A stretch of DNA of 50,828 nt from Sphaerobacter sp. (GCA_029961075.1 JASBVL010000015.1:1-50828); one strand, 5' to 3'; positions 24,039 through 33,442 are shown, numbered from the stretch's first letter. Translations and numbers: made by a program. Notes: generated from the sequence alone by a model not told the origin.

Positions 24039-24767
24039 ATGACACCACGGTGGGGGATGGTGATCGACCTGGATCGGTGCACGGGCTGCCAGGCGTGCGT
24101 GGTAGCCTGCCAGGCCGAGAACAACGTCCCGATCAATACCGAGGCGATCTATCTGCAGCACCGTGCCATCCAGTGGATCCGGGTGGAGCGCTATTGGGAG
24201 GGGGAGTTTCCGAACATCAAGGCGCGCTACATCCCGGTGCCCTGTATGCACTGCTCGGAGGCGCCCTGCGAGCCGGTGTGCCCGGTGTACGCCACCTACC
24301 ACACCCCGGAAGGCATCAACATGCAGGTGTACAACCGCTGCATCGGCACGCGCTACTGCTCGGTCAACTGCCACTGGCACGTCCGCTTCTTCAACTTCTG
24401 GGAGCCCAAGTGGCCCGAGTCGCTGCACAACCAGCTCAACCCGGACGTCTCGGTGCGCAGCCGCGGCGTGATGGAGAAGTGCACCTTCTGCATCCAGCGG
24501 ATCAACCACGCGGAGCAGAACGCGCGGCTGGACAACAACCGGCCGCTGCGTGACGGTGAGGTCAACACCGCCTGCGCCCAGGCCTGCCCGACCCGCGCCA
24601 TCGTCTTCGGCGACCTCAACGACCCGGAGAGCGAGGTCGCGAAGATCGCCAACACGACGGATCGCGGCTACAAGGTGCTGGCCGAGCTGGGGACGAACCC
24701 GTCGGTGCTCTACCTCAAGAAGATCGACCCCGACGCGCCCGCGGAGCACGGCGCGGAGTCGGCCTAG
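24039..24767 (+). CDS. actB2: Alternative complex III subunit ActB, iron-sulfur part (B2)
   Basis: 242-residue ferredoxin-type electron-transfer subunit linking the quinol site to the hemes. ATG 24039 follows GAGAGGAG. Four cluster motifs are visible in order: CTGCQACVVAC, CMHCSEAPCEPVC, CIGTRYCSVNC and CTFCIQR, with later partners in CAQACP. The CIGTRYC motif has Thr where a cluster Cys would be expected, as in other ActB proteins where one cluster is [3Fe-4S]. It has no signal of its own, so it is probably exported with ActB1, whose Tat signal can serve both. Confidence 0.9.
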   Translation: MTPRWGMVIDLDRCTGCQACVVACQAENNVPINTEAIYLQHRAIQWIRVERYWEGEFPNIKARYIPVPCMHCSEAPCEPVCPVYATYHTPEGINMQVYNRCIGTRYCSVNCHWHVRFFNFWEPKWPESLHNQLNPDVSVRSRGVMEKCTFCIQRINHAEQNARLDNNRPLRDGEVNTACAQACPTRAIVFGDLNDPESEVAKIANTTDRGYKVLAELGTNPSVLYLKKIDPDAPAEHGAESA

Positions 24768-24792
24768 GCAGAGAGGGACGGAACGGAACGCC

Positions 24793-26187
24793 ATGGCGTC
24801 ATCGCACGGAACTACGACGCACAACTGGCATCGACCGCTCCCCAAGGTGTGGGATCTGCCACCCCAGCGGATCGTGGCCGACGGGCTGCGGCGCATCCGG
24901 GAGGGTGGGGCGACCTACCGACTGCTCCTCATCCTCTGCGCCATCCTGGGCGTGGTCGGCGTGGTCGCCCTGATTGCGGGCCCGGTCCTGGCTGGCTGGG
25001 GGGAGCGCCAGCCGTGGACCTACGTCGCGGTCACCTTCGGCTTCTTGATGTCGACGATCGGCTCGGCGCCCTGCCTCTCGGTCGCGACGCGCCTGGTGCG
25101 CAGCCACTGGCGCCGCCCGGTCAACCGGCTGGCCGAGATCTGGGCGGCCGGTATGATCGTGCCGCTCATCCTCTTCTTCCTCCTGGTCGCGCTGCTGCCC
25201 AACACCGAGGGCCGCTACTCCGTGTGGTTCGGCTGGTGGGGCGCGCCCTGGCTCTGGGACAGCCTGCTGATGGTGGCGCTGGTCGTCTGCGGCTACGCCT
25301 TCCTCTATACCGCGGCCATGCCGGACATGGCGGTCGCCCGGGACCAGGCGGGGCCCAACCACAACGGCCGCTTCGCCCGGCTGGCGCGCGGCTTCCGCGG
25401 CTCGGTCCAGGAGTGGCGCACGATCGACCGTGGGGTCGCCTACCTCGGCGTCCTCTACGTGCTGCTCTACGTCGGCACCATGACGATCATCGCCAGCGAC
25501 TTCATCCTGTCCCTCATCCCCGGCAACAACAGCGCCATCTTCCCGGCCACCTACACCGTGCAGGCCTTTGAGTCGGGCATCGCCCTGACGCTGGTGACCG
25601 CCGGAATCATGCGCTGGCGCGGTGGGGCCGCCGACTACCTGGATCGGGAGCAGTTCTTCGCGCTCGGCAAGCTGCAGCTCGCGCTCGGCCTCCTCTGGTT
25701 CTACTTCCACTGGACCGAGTTCATCATCTGGTGGTATGGCCGCACGCCGCGCGAGACCGCGCTGCTCAAGCTGCTCTACTTCGGCCCCTACTTCGTGCCG
25801 TTCGCCATCGCCTTCGCGCTGATGTTCCTGGCCCCGCTGTCGATCCTGCTCTGGACCCGGATCCGCATGGGGATCGCCGGGCCGATCGTAGCCGGCGCGC
25901 TGGTGCTGGTCGGCCAGGTGTTCGAGCAGATCCGGCTCTATTCGGCCAGCTTCTCGAACGTGGACCTGCGCTTGCGGGAGCTGGACTTCATCCCGACGGC
26001 GTACGTGCCGGGCGTGTGGGACATCCTGCTCCTGGTCGGGCTGGTCGGCGGCGCGATCGGGCTTGGGCTGGTCACGCTCAAGGTGGTCCCCTACCCGTCG
26101 ATCTGGGAAGTCACGGGCGGCCTCTGGCTCCGGGCGCGGAAGCCCTTCTACAAGACCGAGGTCGTCGTGATCGGGAAGCCGGAGTAG
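24793..26187 (+). CDS. NrfD/PsrC-like membrane subunit of complex III (ActF-like)
   Basis: 464 residues, start ATG 24793. About ten membrane helices of the NrfD/PsrC type (for example LILCAILGVVGVVALIAG and ILLLVGLVGGAIGLGLV). It is one of two such subunits in this operon. Because the next gene matches ActC more closely, I take this one as the ActF-like partner, although its place right after B2 is where ActC often sits. It would help anchor the complex and perhaps form a proton path. The symbol is left blank because of this ambiguity. Confidence 0.82.
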   Translation: MASSHGTTTHNWHRPLPKVWDLPPQRIVADGLRRIREGGATYRLLLILCAILGVVGVVALIAGPVLAGWGERQPWTYVAVTFGFLMSTIGSAPCLSVATRLVRSHWRRPVNRLAEIWAAGMIVPLILFFLLVALLPNTEGRYSVWFGWWGAPWLWDSLLMVALVVCGYAFLYTAAMPDMAVARDQAGPNHNGRFARLARGFRGSVQEWRTIDRGVAYLGVLYVLLYVGTMTIIASDFILSLIPGNNSAIFPATYTVQAFESGIALTLVTAGIMRWRGGAADYLDREQFFALGKLQLALGLLWFYFHWTEFIIWWYGRTPRETALLKLLYFGPYFVPFAIAFALMFLAPLSILLWTRIRMGIAGPIVAGALVLVGQVFEQIRLYSASFSNVDLRLRELDFIPTAYVPGVWDILLLVGLVGGAIGLGLVTLKVVPYPSIWEVTGGLWLRARKPFYKTEVVVIGKPE

Positions 26188-26214
26188 GGCCGGGAAGGGA
26201 CGTGTGGAGGAACC

Positions 26215-27588
26215 ATGCAGGAGCGGCATAGCCACAGCAACGAGCGCATCATCCGGGACCTACTCCGGCCGGTGACCCAGACCTCGATGATGAACTGGGT
26301 CGGGTTCATCGTCCTGGGCGCGCTGGTAACCGCCTTCCTCTTCGTGATCGCCTGGATGTTCTACTGGGGGATCGGCGTCAGCGGCCTGAGTCGCCCCAAC
26401 ATGTGGGGCTTCATGATCGTCAACTTCGTGTTCTGGATCGGTATCAGCCACGCCGGCGTGATGATCTCGGCCATCCTGCGCCTGACGCAGGCCGAGTGGC
26501 GCCGGCCGGTGACGCGGGCCGCGGAGGTCATGACCATGTTCAGCCTCGTCACGGCCATGATCTTCCCCTTCATCCACACCGGCCGGCCCTGGCGCACGCT
26601 GTACTGGGTCTTCCCGTACGACTTCTGGCGCGGCATCTGGCCGGACGTGCGCTCCGCCCTGGTGATGGACCCCAGCGCGGTCTTCACCTACCTGACCGGT
26701 ACCATCCTCTTCGTCTACGTCACCACCATCCCGGACTTCGCCCTGCTGCGCGACCGCTCGACCGGCTGGCGGCACGGGCTGTACCGGGTGCTGGCGCTGG
26801 GCTTCAAGGGCGAAGAGCGGCAGTGGAAGATCCAGATCATCTCGGGCTTCCTGCTGGCCGCCATCATGCTCTCCATCTTCGTGTCGGTGCATAGCATCGT
26901 GTCCTGGGACTTCGCCTTCTCGCTCGACCCGGTGTGGCACTCGACCGTGTGGGCGCCCTACTTCGTTATCGGTGCCGTCCACTCCGGCGTGTCGGCGGTG
27001 GTGACGCTGATGGCGATCATGCGCTGGATGTTCAAGTTCGACGACTACATCCGGCACGAGCACTTCGACGCCATCGGCCGGCTGCTGGTGGTCGTGGGCA
27101 CGACCTGGATGTGGTTCTTCCTGCTCGACATCTTCTTCGACCTGTGGCGGCAGGACCCGGCCGACGACGCCATCATGCACATCCGCTTCTTCGAGTGGCC
27201 CTACCCGCTACTGCTGGCCTTCGTCTGGATCTTCGGCTACTTCATCCCGGTGCCGATCTGGGCCTTCCGCCGCTTCCGCCGCAATATCAAGCTGATGTTC
27301 TGGGCCTCGATCATGGTGAACATCGGCATGTGGGCGGAGCGCTACTGGCTGGTGATCCCGGGCCTGCAGGCGAAGTACCAGTGGACCTTCGACTGGACCG
27401 CCTACCGACCCGGGCCGGTCGAGATCACGCTGGTGGTCGGGTCGTTCGCGTTCGTTGGGTTCCTCCTGCTGCTGTTCGCCAAGCTCATCCCGCCGGTGCC
27501 GGTCTGGGATGAGCTGGAGGGCAAGCACTTGGCCGCGGAGATCCAGGTCGGCAAGCGGACCGTCCCAGCGATCGTTCGCGAGTTCTAG
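26215..27588 (+). CDS. actC: NrfD-like quinol-binding subunit ActC
   Basis: 457-residue polytopic membrane protein with about ten helices, expected to bind and oxidise the quinol. ATG 26215 follows TGGAGGAACC. It contains blocks characteristic of ActC: GISHAGVMISAILRL with WRRPVTRAAEVM, then FIHTGRPWRTLYW, the central SVHSIVSWDFAF, and WAPYFVIGAVHSGVSAV. His and Asp residues in these blocks are the usual candidates for quinol and proton handling. It follows the first NrfD gene by 27 bases and precedes actD by 21. Confidence 0.9.
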   Translation: MQERHSHSNERIIRDLLRPVTQTSMMNWVGFIVLGALVTAFLFVIAWMFYWGIGVSGLSRPNMWGFMIVNFVFWIGISHAGVMISAILRLTQAEWRRPVTRAAEVMTMFSLVTAMIFPFIHTGRPWRTLYWVFPYDFWRGIWPDVRSALVMDPSAVFTYLTGTILFVYVTTIPDFALLRDRSTGWRHGLYRVLALGFKGEERQWKIQIISGFLLAAIMLSIFVSVHSIVSWDFAFSLDPVWHSTVWAPYFVIGAVHSGVSAVVTLMAIMRWMFKFDDYIRHEHFDAIGRLLVVVGTTWMWFFLLDIFFDLWRQDPADDAIMHIRFFEWPYPLLLAFVWIFGYFIPVPIWAFRRFRRNIKLMFWASIMVNIGMWAERYWLVIPGLQAKYQWTFDWTAYRPGPVEITLVVGSFAFVGFLLLLFAKLIPPVPVWDELEGKHLAAEIQVGKRTVPAIVREF

Positions 27589-27609
27589 GCGAGGAGCGGA
27601 GAGAAGACG

Positions 27610-28170
27610 ATGGCTGTCAGTGGGGTGCTCGGGGTATTCAAGGACCTCGACACGGCGATCGCCGGCGTCGATGCCCTGAACGAGCTCGGCTATACGCGGG
27701 CCGACTTCGAGGTGTTAACCAACGCGCCCTATCCGGAGGGGACGTTCGGTGAGGAGCACGGGATGCACCGGCTGGGGCTCTTCCCGCTGGTGGGTGCCGC
27801 CTGCGGCTTCTCGGTCGGTCTATTGATCACCGGCGCGACGCAGATGGCGTTCCCGCTGGTCACCGGCGGGAAGCCTCTCTTCTCGATCCCGCCGATGATC
27901 ATCATCATGTACGAGGGCACGCTGCTCGCCGCCGTGATCTTCACCGTCATCGGCTTGCTGTTCGAGTCCCGCCTGCCGCGGCTGGGCAGCAACCTGTATG
28001 ACCCGCGCATCACCGCGGGCTACATCGGGCTGCTGCTGCACGCGCCCGCGGAGAAGGTGAGTGAGGCGGCCGCCGCGCTGCGGCGCGCTGGGGCGGAGGA
28101 CGTGATCCTCGAGGAGCAGCCCGCGCCGGCGGCGGCCAAGGCGCCGCAGCGGAAGGGAGCCAGCGCGTGA
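27610..28170 (+). CDS. actD: Alternative complex III subunit ActD (DUF3341)
   Basis: 186 residues from ATG 27610. The N-terminal soluble part has the DUF3341 start (GVLGVFKDLDTAIAGVDAL, GYTRADFEVLTNAPYP). Two membrane helices follow (about residues 58-80 and 93-117), joined by a short loop, then a soluble tail with HAPAEKVSEAAAALRRAGAE and an Ala/Lys-rich end. It is the small membrane subunit of the complex. Its stop overlaps the GTG of actE by four bases. Confidence 0.9.
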   Translation: MAVSGVLGVFKDLDTAIAGVDALNELGYTRADFEVLTNAPYPEGTFGEEHGMHRLGLFPLVGAACGFSVGLLITGATQMAFPLVTGGKPLFSIPPMIIIMYEGTLLAAVIFTVIGLLFESRLPRLGSNLYDPRITAGYIGLLLHAPAEKVSEAAAALRRAGAEDVILEEQPAPAAAKAPQRKGASA

Positions 28171-28844
28171 GCACCCGCGGCATCCGGCGCGTCCCCCGGC
28201 GGGGCGCCTGGCATGGCCGAGTGCGGCGGGCCGGCATCGTCGCGCTGCTGATGCTGGTGATGGTGGTGGCCGCCGCCTGCGACTCGACCAACACGTACCC
28301 GATCGACTTCTTCAGCGAGATGCACTACGCGGAGTCGTACCATCCGCAGGAGCCGCCGCGGCTCGACTCGCCGCCCAGCGCCGTGGCCTACAAGGGCGGC
28401 GTCAATGTCGCCGGTGGGCTCACGGCCGACGCGGCGAAGGTGCGCGCGCCGGTCGGCGGCGTGGAGCTGATGAGACGGCTGCCCGCCTACACCGCGGAGC
28501 AGGCGGCCGAGCTGGAGAACCCGCTGCCGCGGAACGAAGCGACCAGCCAGCTCGGGGCACAGCTCTTCGCGGTCAACTGCGCGGTCTGCCACGGGCCGGA
28601 GGGTGACGGCAAAAGCATCGCGGCGTCATTGATCTTCCAGGCCAACAACCAGCCCGTGCCGGCCGACCTGCGCCAGCGGGTGCTGCTGTCTCCGATCGAC
28701 GACCAGCCCAAGGAGCTGACCGACGGCGAGCTGTACTACGTGATCACGAACGGCTACCGTGGTATGCCGGCGTTCGGCGGGCTGCTGTCCCAGGAGCAGA
28801 TCTGGGCGCTGGTCACCCATATCCGCGAGCTGCAAGGCCAGTAG
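28167..28844 (+). CDS. actE: Alternative complex III subunit ActE, monoheme cytochrome c lipoprotein
   Basis: 225 residues from GTG 28167, overlapping actD (GTGA). A basic N-terminus, hydrophobic segment and lipobox ending at Cys38 (VVAAAC) indicate a lipoprotein on the outer face. The cytochrome c domain has one heme motif, Cys138-Ala-Val-Cys141-His142, and a probable Met ligand in GYRGMPAFGG. It is expected to pass electrons to a soluble carrier or oxidase. It is the last gene of the operon, before the hairpin at 28881. Confidence 0.92.
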   Translation: MSTRGIRRVPRRGAWHGRVRRAGIVALLMLVMVVAAACDSTNTYPIDFFSEMHYAESYHPQEPPRLDSPPSAVAYKGGVNVAGGLTADAAKVRAPVGGVELMRRLPAYTAEQAAELENPLPRNEATSQLGAQLFAVNCAVCHGPEGDGKSIAASLIFQANNQPVPADLRQRVLLSPIDDQPKELTDGELYYVITNGYRGMPAFGGLLSQEQIWALVTHIRELQGQ

Positions 28845-28880
28845 CCGCGAGCGCACGACGCCGCACCTCGCCGAGCCGTG

Positions 28881-28906
28881 ACGGAGGGCCAACCGGGGCC
28901 CTCCGT
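28881..28906 (+). terminator. Terminator of the complex III operon
   Basis: ACGGAGGGCC, 6-base loop, GGCCCTCCGT: a 10-bp perfect stem, 36 bases after the actE stop. Confidence 0.65.
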
Positions 28907-28965
28907 TCGCCCATTTCGGGATATCGCCGCCCGGACCGCCCGGGCGCGCGTGAGGAGGGGGTGGT

Positions 28966-30528
28966 ATGGCCGCGCACTACGACGCGATCGTGATTGGCAC
29001 GGGGCACAACGGCCTGATCGCGGCCGGCTACCTGGCCCGCGCCGGCAAGCGCGTCCTCGCCCTGGAGCGCCGGTCGATCATCGGCGGCGCCACCGTGACC
29101 GAGGAGCATTTCCCCGGCTACCACCTCTCCACCTGCTCCTACGTCTGCAGCCTCCTCCTGCCCGAGGTCACCCGCGATCTGGAGATGACCCGCTACGGCT
29201 ACGACGTGCGCCCGTTCGACCCCCAGTACTTCGTCCCCTTCCCCGACGGCCGGGTCTTCATGACCTTCCTCGACGGCCGCAAGACGCGGGAGCAGATCGC
29301 GGCCTTCTCGCGGCGTGACGCGGCGCGCTGGGACGACTACTGGGCGATGTGGGAGCGCATCCTGGCCCGCGTGCGCCCGCTGCTGCTCCAGCCCGCGCCG
29401 AGCCTGGCCGACCTCGAGCGCGCCTTCGACGGCCCCCAGGGGCTGGAGGACCTGCGCACCCTGCTCATGAAGAGCATCGCCGAGGTGCTCGACGAGTGGT
29501 TCGAGAGCGAGGAGGTCAAGGCGCCGATCGCCACCGGCGGCGTCATCGGGACCAACCTGGGCCCCCGCGCGCCGGGCACGGCCTACATCAAGTTCCACCA
29601 CCTCCTGGGCCAGGTTGCCGGCCGCCCGGGGGTCTGGGGCTTCGTGCGCGGCGGGATGGGCAGCATCGCCACCGCGCTGGCGGGGTACTGCCGCGACCAC
29701 GGAGTGACGATCCTGACCGACGCGGAGGTCGCCGAGGTGGAGGTCAGCGACGGGGCGGCGCGCGGCGTCCGCCTGGTCGACGGCCGGCGCTTTACCGCTC
29801 GGGTGGTGCTCTCCAACGCGGACCCGCAGCGCACCTTCCTGCGCCTGGTGGATCGGCGTCACCTGCCGGGCTGGTTCGTGGACGCCGTCGCCGCGATGAA
29901 GGTGGAAGGCTCGGTGGTCAAGGTGCTCCTCGGGCTGGGGGAGCTGCCGAACTTCACCGCGATGCCCGGCACTGAGATCGGCCCGCAGCACACCGGCGGC
30001 ATCGTGATCAACCCGTCGATCGACTACCTGGAGCGCGCGGCCGACGACGCCAAGTTCGGCCGGCCGTCGGCCCGCCCCTTCATGGATGCCTACATCCAGA
30101 GCGCGACCGAGGACGGCCTGGCGCCGCCCGGCAAGCACACCATGTCCCTCTTCGTGCAGTACGCGCCCTACCGCCTGGCCGAGGGGGACTGGGACAGCCG
30201 CCGCGACGAGATCGGCAAGAACATCATCGACACGCTGGCGGAGTACGCGCCGAACATCTGGAACGCGATCGAGCACATGAAGGTGCTCGGCCCGCCGGAC
30301 ATCGAGGAGACGATCGGCATCACCGGCGGGAACATCTTCCACGGCGAGATCACGCCGGACCAGATGTTCAGCTTCCGGCCGGTGCCGGGCTGGACCGGCT
30401 ACGAGTCGCCGGTGGAGCGGCTCTACCTCTGCGGCTCGGGGGCCTGGCCGGGCGGGGCCGTCTTCGGCGCGCCGGGACGCAACGCGGCCCTCGCCGCCCT
30501 GGCCGACCTGGACGGCAAGTACCGCTAG
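28966..30528 (+). CDS. FAD-dependent oxidoreductase, phytoene-desaturase/PYROXD2-like
   Basis: 520-residue flavoprotein of the phytoene dehydrogenase-like superfamily, closest in pattern to PYROXD2-type proteins. ATG 28966 follows GAGGGGGTGGT. The N-terminal dinucleotide-binding motif is IVIGTGHNGLIAAGYLARAG, with Glu in LALERR. The C-terminal flavin motif is visible in LYLCGSGAWPGGAVFGAPG. It has no signal or membrane segment. Members act on carotenoid-like or unknown substrates; no carotenoid genes lie nearby, so the substrate remains open. Its own transcript probably starts after the terminator at 28881. Confidence 0.88.
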   Translation: MAAHYDAIVIGTGHNGLIAAGYLARAGKRVLALERRSIIGGATVTEEHFPGYHLSTCSYVCSLLLPEVTRDLEMTRYGYDVRPFDPQYFVPFPDGRVFMTFLDGRKTREQIAAFSRRDAARWDDYWAMWERILARVRPLLLQPAPSLADLERAFDGPQGLEDLRTLLMKSIAEVLDEWFESEEVKAPIATGGVIGTNLGPRAPGTAYIKFHHLLGQVAGRPGVWGFVRGGMGSIATALAGYCRDHGVTILTDAEVAEVEVSDGAARGVRLVDGRRFTARVVLSNADPQRTFLRLVDRRHLPGWFVDAVAAMKVEGSVVKVLLGLGELPNFTAMPGTEIGPQHTGGIVINPSIDYLERAADDAKFGRPSARPFMDAYIQSATEDGLAPPGKHTMSLFVQYAPYRLAEGDWDSRRDEIGKNIIDTLAEYAPNIWNAIEHMKVLGPPDIEETIGITGGNIFHGEITPDQMFSFRPVPGWTGYESPVERLYLCGSGAWPGGAVFGAPGRNAALAALADLDGKYR

Positions 30529-30886
30529 GCCGGGCCCGGTGCCGCCCGCGTTGCTCCGGGGCGCGGAGCATCCAATCCCGCGCTGAGAGGTGGTAGGGGA
30601 GGGCCTTGTGCCCTCCCGCTTTGTCTCGGGCGGTACTCCGTTCGACAAGCCCCGCCCCTACCGGCCGAGCCGTTCCCGCGTGGGAGCGGGCCGCGGGTGC
30701 GGGGGCTCGCCCCACGGAACACGCACTACCCAACACGGAACATGCACCACGTGGCACGCGTGCCCATCGCCCCGTCACCGCCGCCGCGGGACGCCCGAGG
30801 GCCTGTAGTAGAATTGTTCCGCTCATCGATCGCCCGCGCCGCGTGGCGCGGCACCGGCACCGAGCCGAGGAACGTGACGCCGAGCG
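30529..30886. repeat. Intergenic region with inverted and AACACG-type repeats
   Basis: 358 bases, no gene seen. GTAGGGGAGGGCCTTGTGCC (from 30592) and CAAGCCCCGCCCCTACC (from 30647) form an imperfect inverted repeat; the inverse GCACAAGGCCCTCCCC is at 6717-6732. At 30714-30765 degenerate GGAACACGCACTAC units resemble the array at 10.0-10.3 kb. Confidence 0.6.
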
Positions 30887-32680
30887 ATGCTGCTGGAACT
30901 GGCCATCCGCAACTTCGCCATCATCCGCGATCTGCGCCTCACGTTCGGCCCCGGGCTGAACGCGCTCACCGGTGAGACCGGCGCCGGCAAGTCGATCATC
31001 ATTGACGCCCTGGGCGCCGTCCTCGGCGCCCGGGTCTCGGCCGACTTCGTGCGCACCGGGGCGCCGGGGGCCTGGGTCGAGGCGGTCTTCGCCGTCAACC
31101 GCCTCGCCGGGCGCGACGACTTCCGGCACCTGCTCGAGGAGACCGGCGTCGAGCCGGAGGACGGCACGCTCATCCTCACCCGCGACATCAGCGCCAGCGG
31201 GCGGAGCACCGCCCGGATCAACGGCCGGACCGTCACCGCCAGCACCCTGGCCCAGTTCGGCGCGCTGCTGGTGGATATCCACGGCCAGAGCGAGCACCTC
31301 TCGCTGCTCCGTCCCGCCATCCACGTTGACCTGCTCGATCGCTACGCCGGAACGGTCGAGGAACGCGCGCAGTTCGCCGCCCTCGTCCGCGAGTACCAGC
31401 AGATCCGCCGCCAGATCGAGCAGATCGTGGTCGACGAGCGCGAGCGGGCGCATCGGATCGACCTGCTCCGCTTCCAGGTCGAGGAGATCAGCGCCGCGCG
31501 GCTCCGCCCCGAGGAGGAAGAGGAGCTGGAGCACGAGCGGCTGGTGCTGGCCAACGCCGAGCGGCTGGCGCGGCTGGCCGCCGAGGCCTACCAACTGCTC
31601 GACGGGGAGGACGAGGCCGGCCCCGCCCCGGTGGTCGGCGCGCTGAACGGCCTGCGGCTGGCGGTCGAGCGGGTTGAGGAGCTGGCGCGCGTCGACGCGG
31701 CGACTGAGCCGCTGGCGAACCAACTGCGCGAGGCGCTCTACCTGCTCGAGGATGCCGCCCACGGCGTGCGGGCCTACGCCGAGTCGGTCCAGGGGGACCC
31801 GGCGCGGCTGGCCGAGGTCGAGGAGCGCCTCGCGCTCCTGAAGCAGCTCAAGCGGAAGTACGGCGCGACCCTGGCCGAGGTCATCGCCTACGGCGAGCAG
31901 GCCGCCCGCGAGCTGCACGACCTCGACACGAGCGAGCAGCGCGCCGAGGAGCTGCGGCGGCACGCCGACGCCCTGCTGGAGCGCATCGCCGCGGCGGGCG
32001 AGCGCCTCAGCCAGCGGCGGCGGGCAGCCGCCGGCGCGCTGGCGCGCGCGGTCGAGCAGGCCATCGCCGAGCTCAACATGGGCCGGGCGCGCTTCGTGGT
32101 CGACCTCCGGCCGCTGGCGAGCGGCACGACCGCCCGCCTGCCGGCCGGTGCGGACGGGCGGGATGGCCGCGAGGTGACGTTCGATCACACCGGCCTCGAT
32201 CGCGTCGAGTTCCTGATCGCGCCCAATGCCGGCGAGGCGCCGCGGCCGCTGGCGCGCATCGCCTCGGGCGGGGAGACGGCGCGCCTCATGCTCGCGCTCA
32301 AGTCGATCCTCTCCGCCGCGGACGCCACGCCCACCCTGGTCTTCGACGAGGTCGACGTCGGCGTCGGCGGTCGCAGCGGCCAGCCGGTGGGGGAGAAGCT
32401 CTGGTCGCTGACGCAGGAGCACCAGGTCATCGTCATCAGCCACCTGCCGCAGATCGCCGCCTTCGCCGAGGACCACTATCGCATCACCAAGGTCGAGCGC
32501 GACGGCCGCACCGAGACGCAGATCGATCGCCTCGACGACGCGGCCCGGATCGATGAGCTGGCGGCCATGCTCGACGGCCTCCCCGTCACCGCCGCCTCCC
32601 GCGAGAACGCCCGCGCGATGCTGGCCCGCATCGAGCAGTGGAAGCGGCAGGCCGGCCGCGTCGCGGCCGGCACCCGCTGA
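30887..32680 (+). CDS. recN: DNA repair protein RecN
   Basis: 597-residue SMC-like ATPase that acts in double-strand-break repair, full length for the family. ATG 30887 has a weak ribosome site, but homology starts directly (LLELAIRNFAIIRDLRL). Walker A is GETGAGKSII. A long coiled-coil middle follows (about residues 160-390). The C-terminal ABC signature is ASGGETARLMLALK and Walker B VFDEVDVGVGGR, with the late RecN block VISHLPQIAAFAE. It converges on the GNAT gene, with stops only a few bases apart. Confidence 0.95.
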   Translation: MLLELAIRNFAIIRDLRLTFGPGLNALTGETGAGKSIIIDALGAVLGARVSADFVRTGAPGAWVEAVFAVNRLAGRDDFRHLLEETGVEPEDGTLILTRDISASGRSTARINGRTVTASTLAQFGALLVDIHGQSEHLSLLRPAIHVDLLDRYAGTVEERAQFAALVREYQQIRRQIEQIVVDERERAHRIDLLRFQVEEISAARLRPEEEEELEHERLVLANAERLARLAAEAYQLLDGEDEAGPAPVVGALNGLRLAVERVEELARVDAATEPLANQLREALYLLEDAAHGVRAYAESVQGDPARLAEVEERLALLKQLKRKYGATLAEVIAYGEQAARELHDLDTSEQRAEELRRHADALLERIAAAGERLSQRRRAAAGALARAVEQAIAELNMGRARFVVDLRPLASGTTARLPAGADGRDGREVTFDHTGLDRVEFLIAPNAGEAPRPLARIASGGETARLMLALKSILSAADATPTLVFDEVDVGVGGRSGQPVGEKLWSLTQEHQVIVISHLPQIAAFAEDHYRITKVERDGRTETQIDRLDDAARIDELAAMLDGLPVTAASRENARAMLARIEQWKRQAGRVAAGTR

Positions 32681-32685
32681 CCAGG

Positions 32686-33420
32686 TCACGCACCTGGCTC
32701 CGCGACCGCGCCGGTCGATCCGGCGCGCTGCGCGCCGCGGTCCGGCACGATGCAGGCGCACGCGTGCGCGTCGCCGTCGCGCTCCCAGCAGGGCACATGG
32801 TCGGCCTGACCCGATCGGGCCGCCATGACGCAGCGCCAGCACGGGCTCAGGACCCGGCCCGCCTGCACCGCCTCCACCAGCGAGACGCCGAGCACCGCCG
32901 CGCCGACCCGCGCCCGCTCCCGGTGATCGAGCGCGAGGCTGCCGACGCCCCGCTCGCGGTGGAACGAGAGCTCGCTGACCGCCTGGAACCCCGCCTTGGC
33001 GATGCCCGCGGCGGAGGCGTGGTTCTCGGGCGCGTGGATGATCCAGAAGCGCTCCGCGCCGGCCTGGGCTTCGCGCGCCAGGATGGCCTGTAGCAGGCGG
33101 GGGTAGATCCCGCGACCGCGATAGGCCGGCAGCGTGGCGAAGTCCCACAGGTAGCGGTCCCGATCGGACAGGGCGAACCGCAGATCGAGCTCGCCGATGG
33201 CCGCCCCCACCGTGGCGACCCAGCCGTACGCCACCGGCACCCCGTCCAGCGCCGCCAGGTAGGCGCGATGCCCGGCGTCGAGCCGCGCGCGCACCTCGCT
33301 CGGGTCGAGCGCGTTGATCTCGGCCAGCAGCGCCGCATCGCTGCAGACGGCGACCGTCAGCCCGGGCACCGGCGCCAGCGCCGGCAGGGGGTCTCCCTTC
33401 CACCACGTCGCGAGGGCCAT
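32686..33420 (-). CDS. GNAT family N-acetyltransferase with cysteine-rich tail
   Basis: 244 residues from ATG 33420 (AAGGAAG upstream). Residues about 20-180 are a GCN5-related acetyltransferase; the acetyl-CoA loop is LPAYRGRGIYPRLLQAIL and the second half has HAPENHASAAGIAKAGF. The last 50 residues are unusual: CWRC, then a Cys in VPCWERDG, and CAC near the end, enough for a metal site. Substrate unknown. It follows the ABC exporter operon on the same strand, but a strong hairpin lies between them. Confidence 0.85.
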   Translation of the reverse strand: MALATWWKGDPLPALAPVPGLTVAVCSDAALLAEINALDPSEVRARLDAGHRAYLAALDGVPVAYGWVATVGAAIGELDLRFALSDRDRYLWDFATLPAYRGRGIYPRLLQAILAREAQAGAERFWIIHAPENHASAAGIAKAGFQAVSELSFHRERGVGSLALDHRERARVGAAVLGVSLVEAVQAGRVLSPCWRCVMAARSGQADHVPCWERDGDAHACACIVPDRGAQRAGSTGAVAEPGA

Positions 33421-33442
33421 GTTCCCACTTCCTTTCTCGCGT

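Noticed and set aside
21800..24136. Long minus-strand frame opposite actB
   Set aside because: Antisense to ActB1, whose Tat signal, lipobox and Cys motif are clear; the antisense reading has none.
21776..28844. Polysulfide or nitrate reductase operon
   Set aside because: The molybdopterin-like and NrfD subunits alone could suggest this, but the pentaheme ActA, DUF3341 ActD, monoheme ActE and two NrfD subunits together define alternative complex III.
30368..33406. 1012-codon minus-strand open frame
   Set aside because: It overlaps recN and the GNAT gene in the wrong frame, with no domain; a codon-bias artefact.
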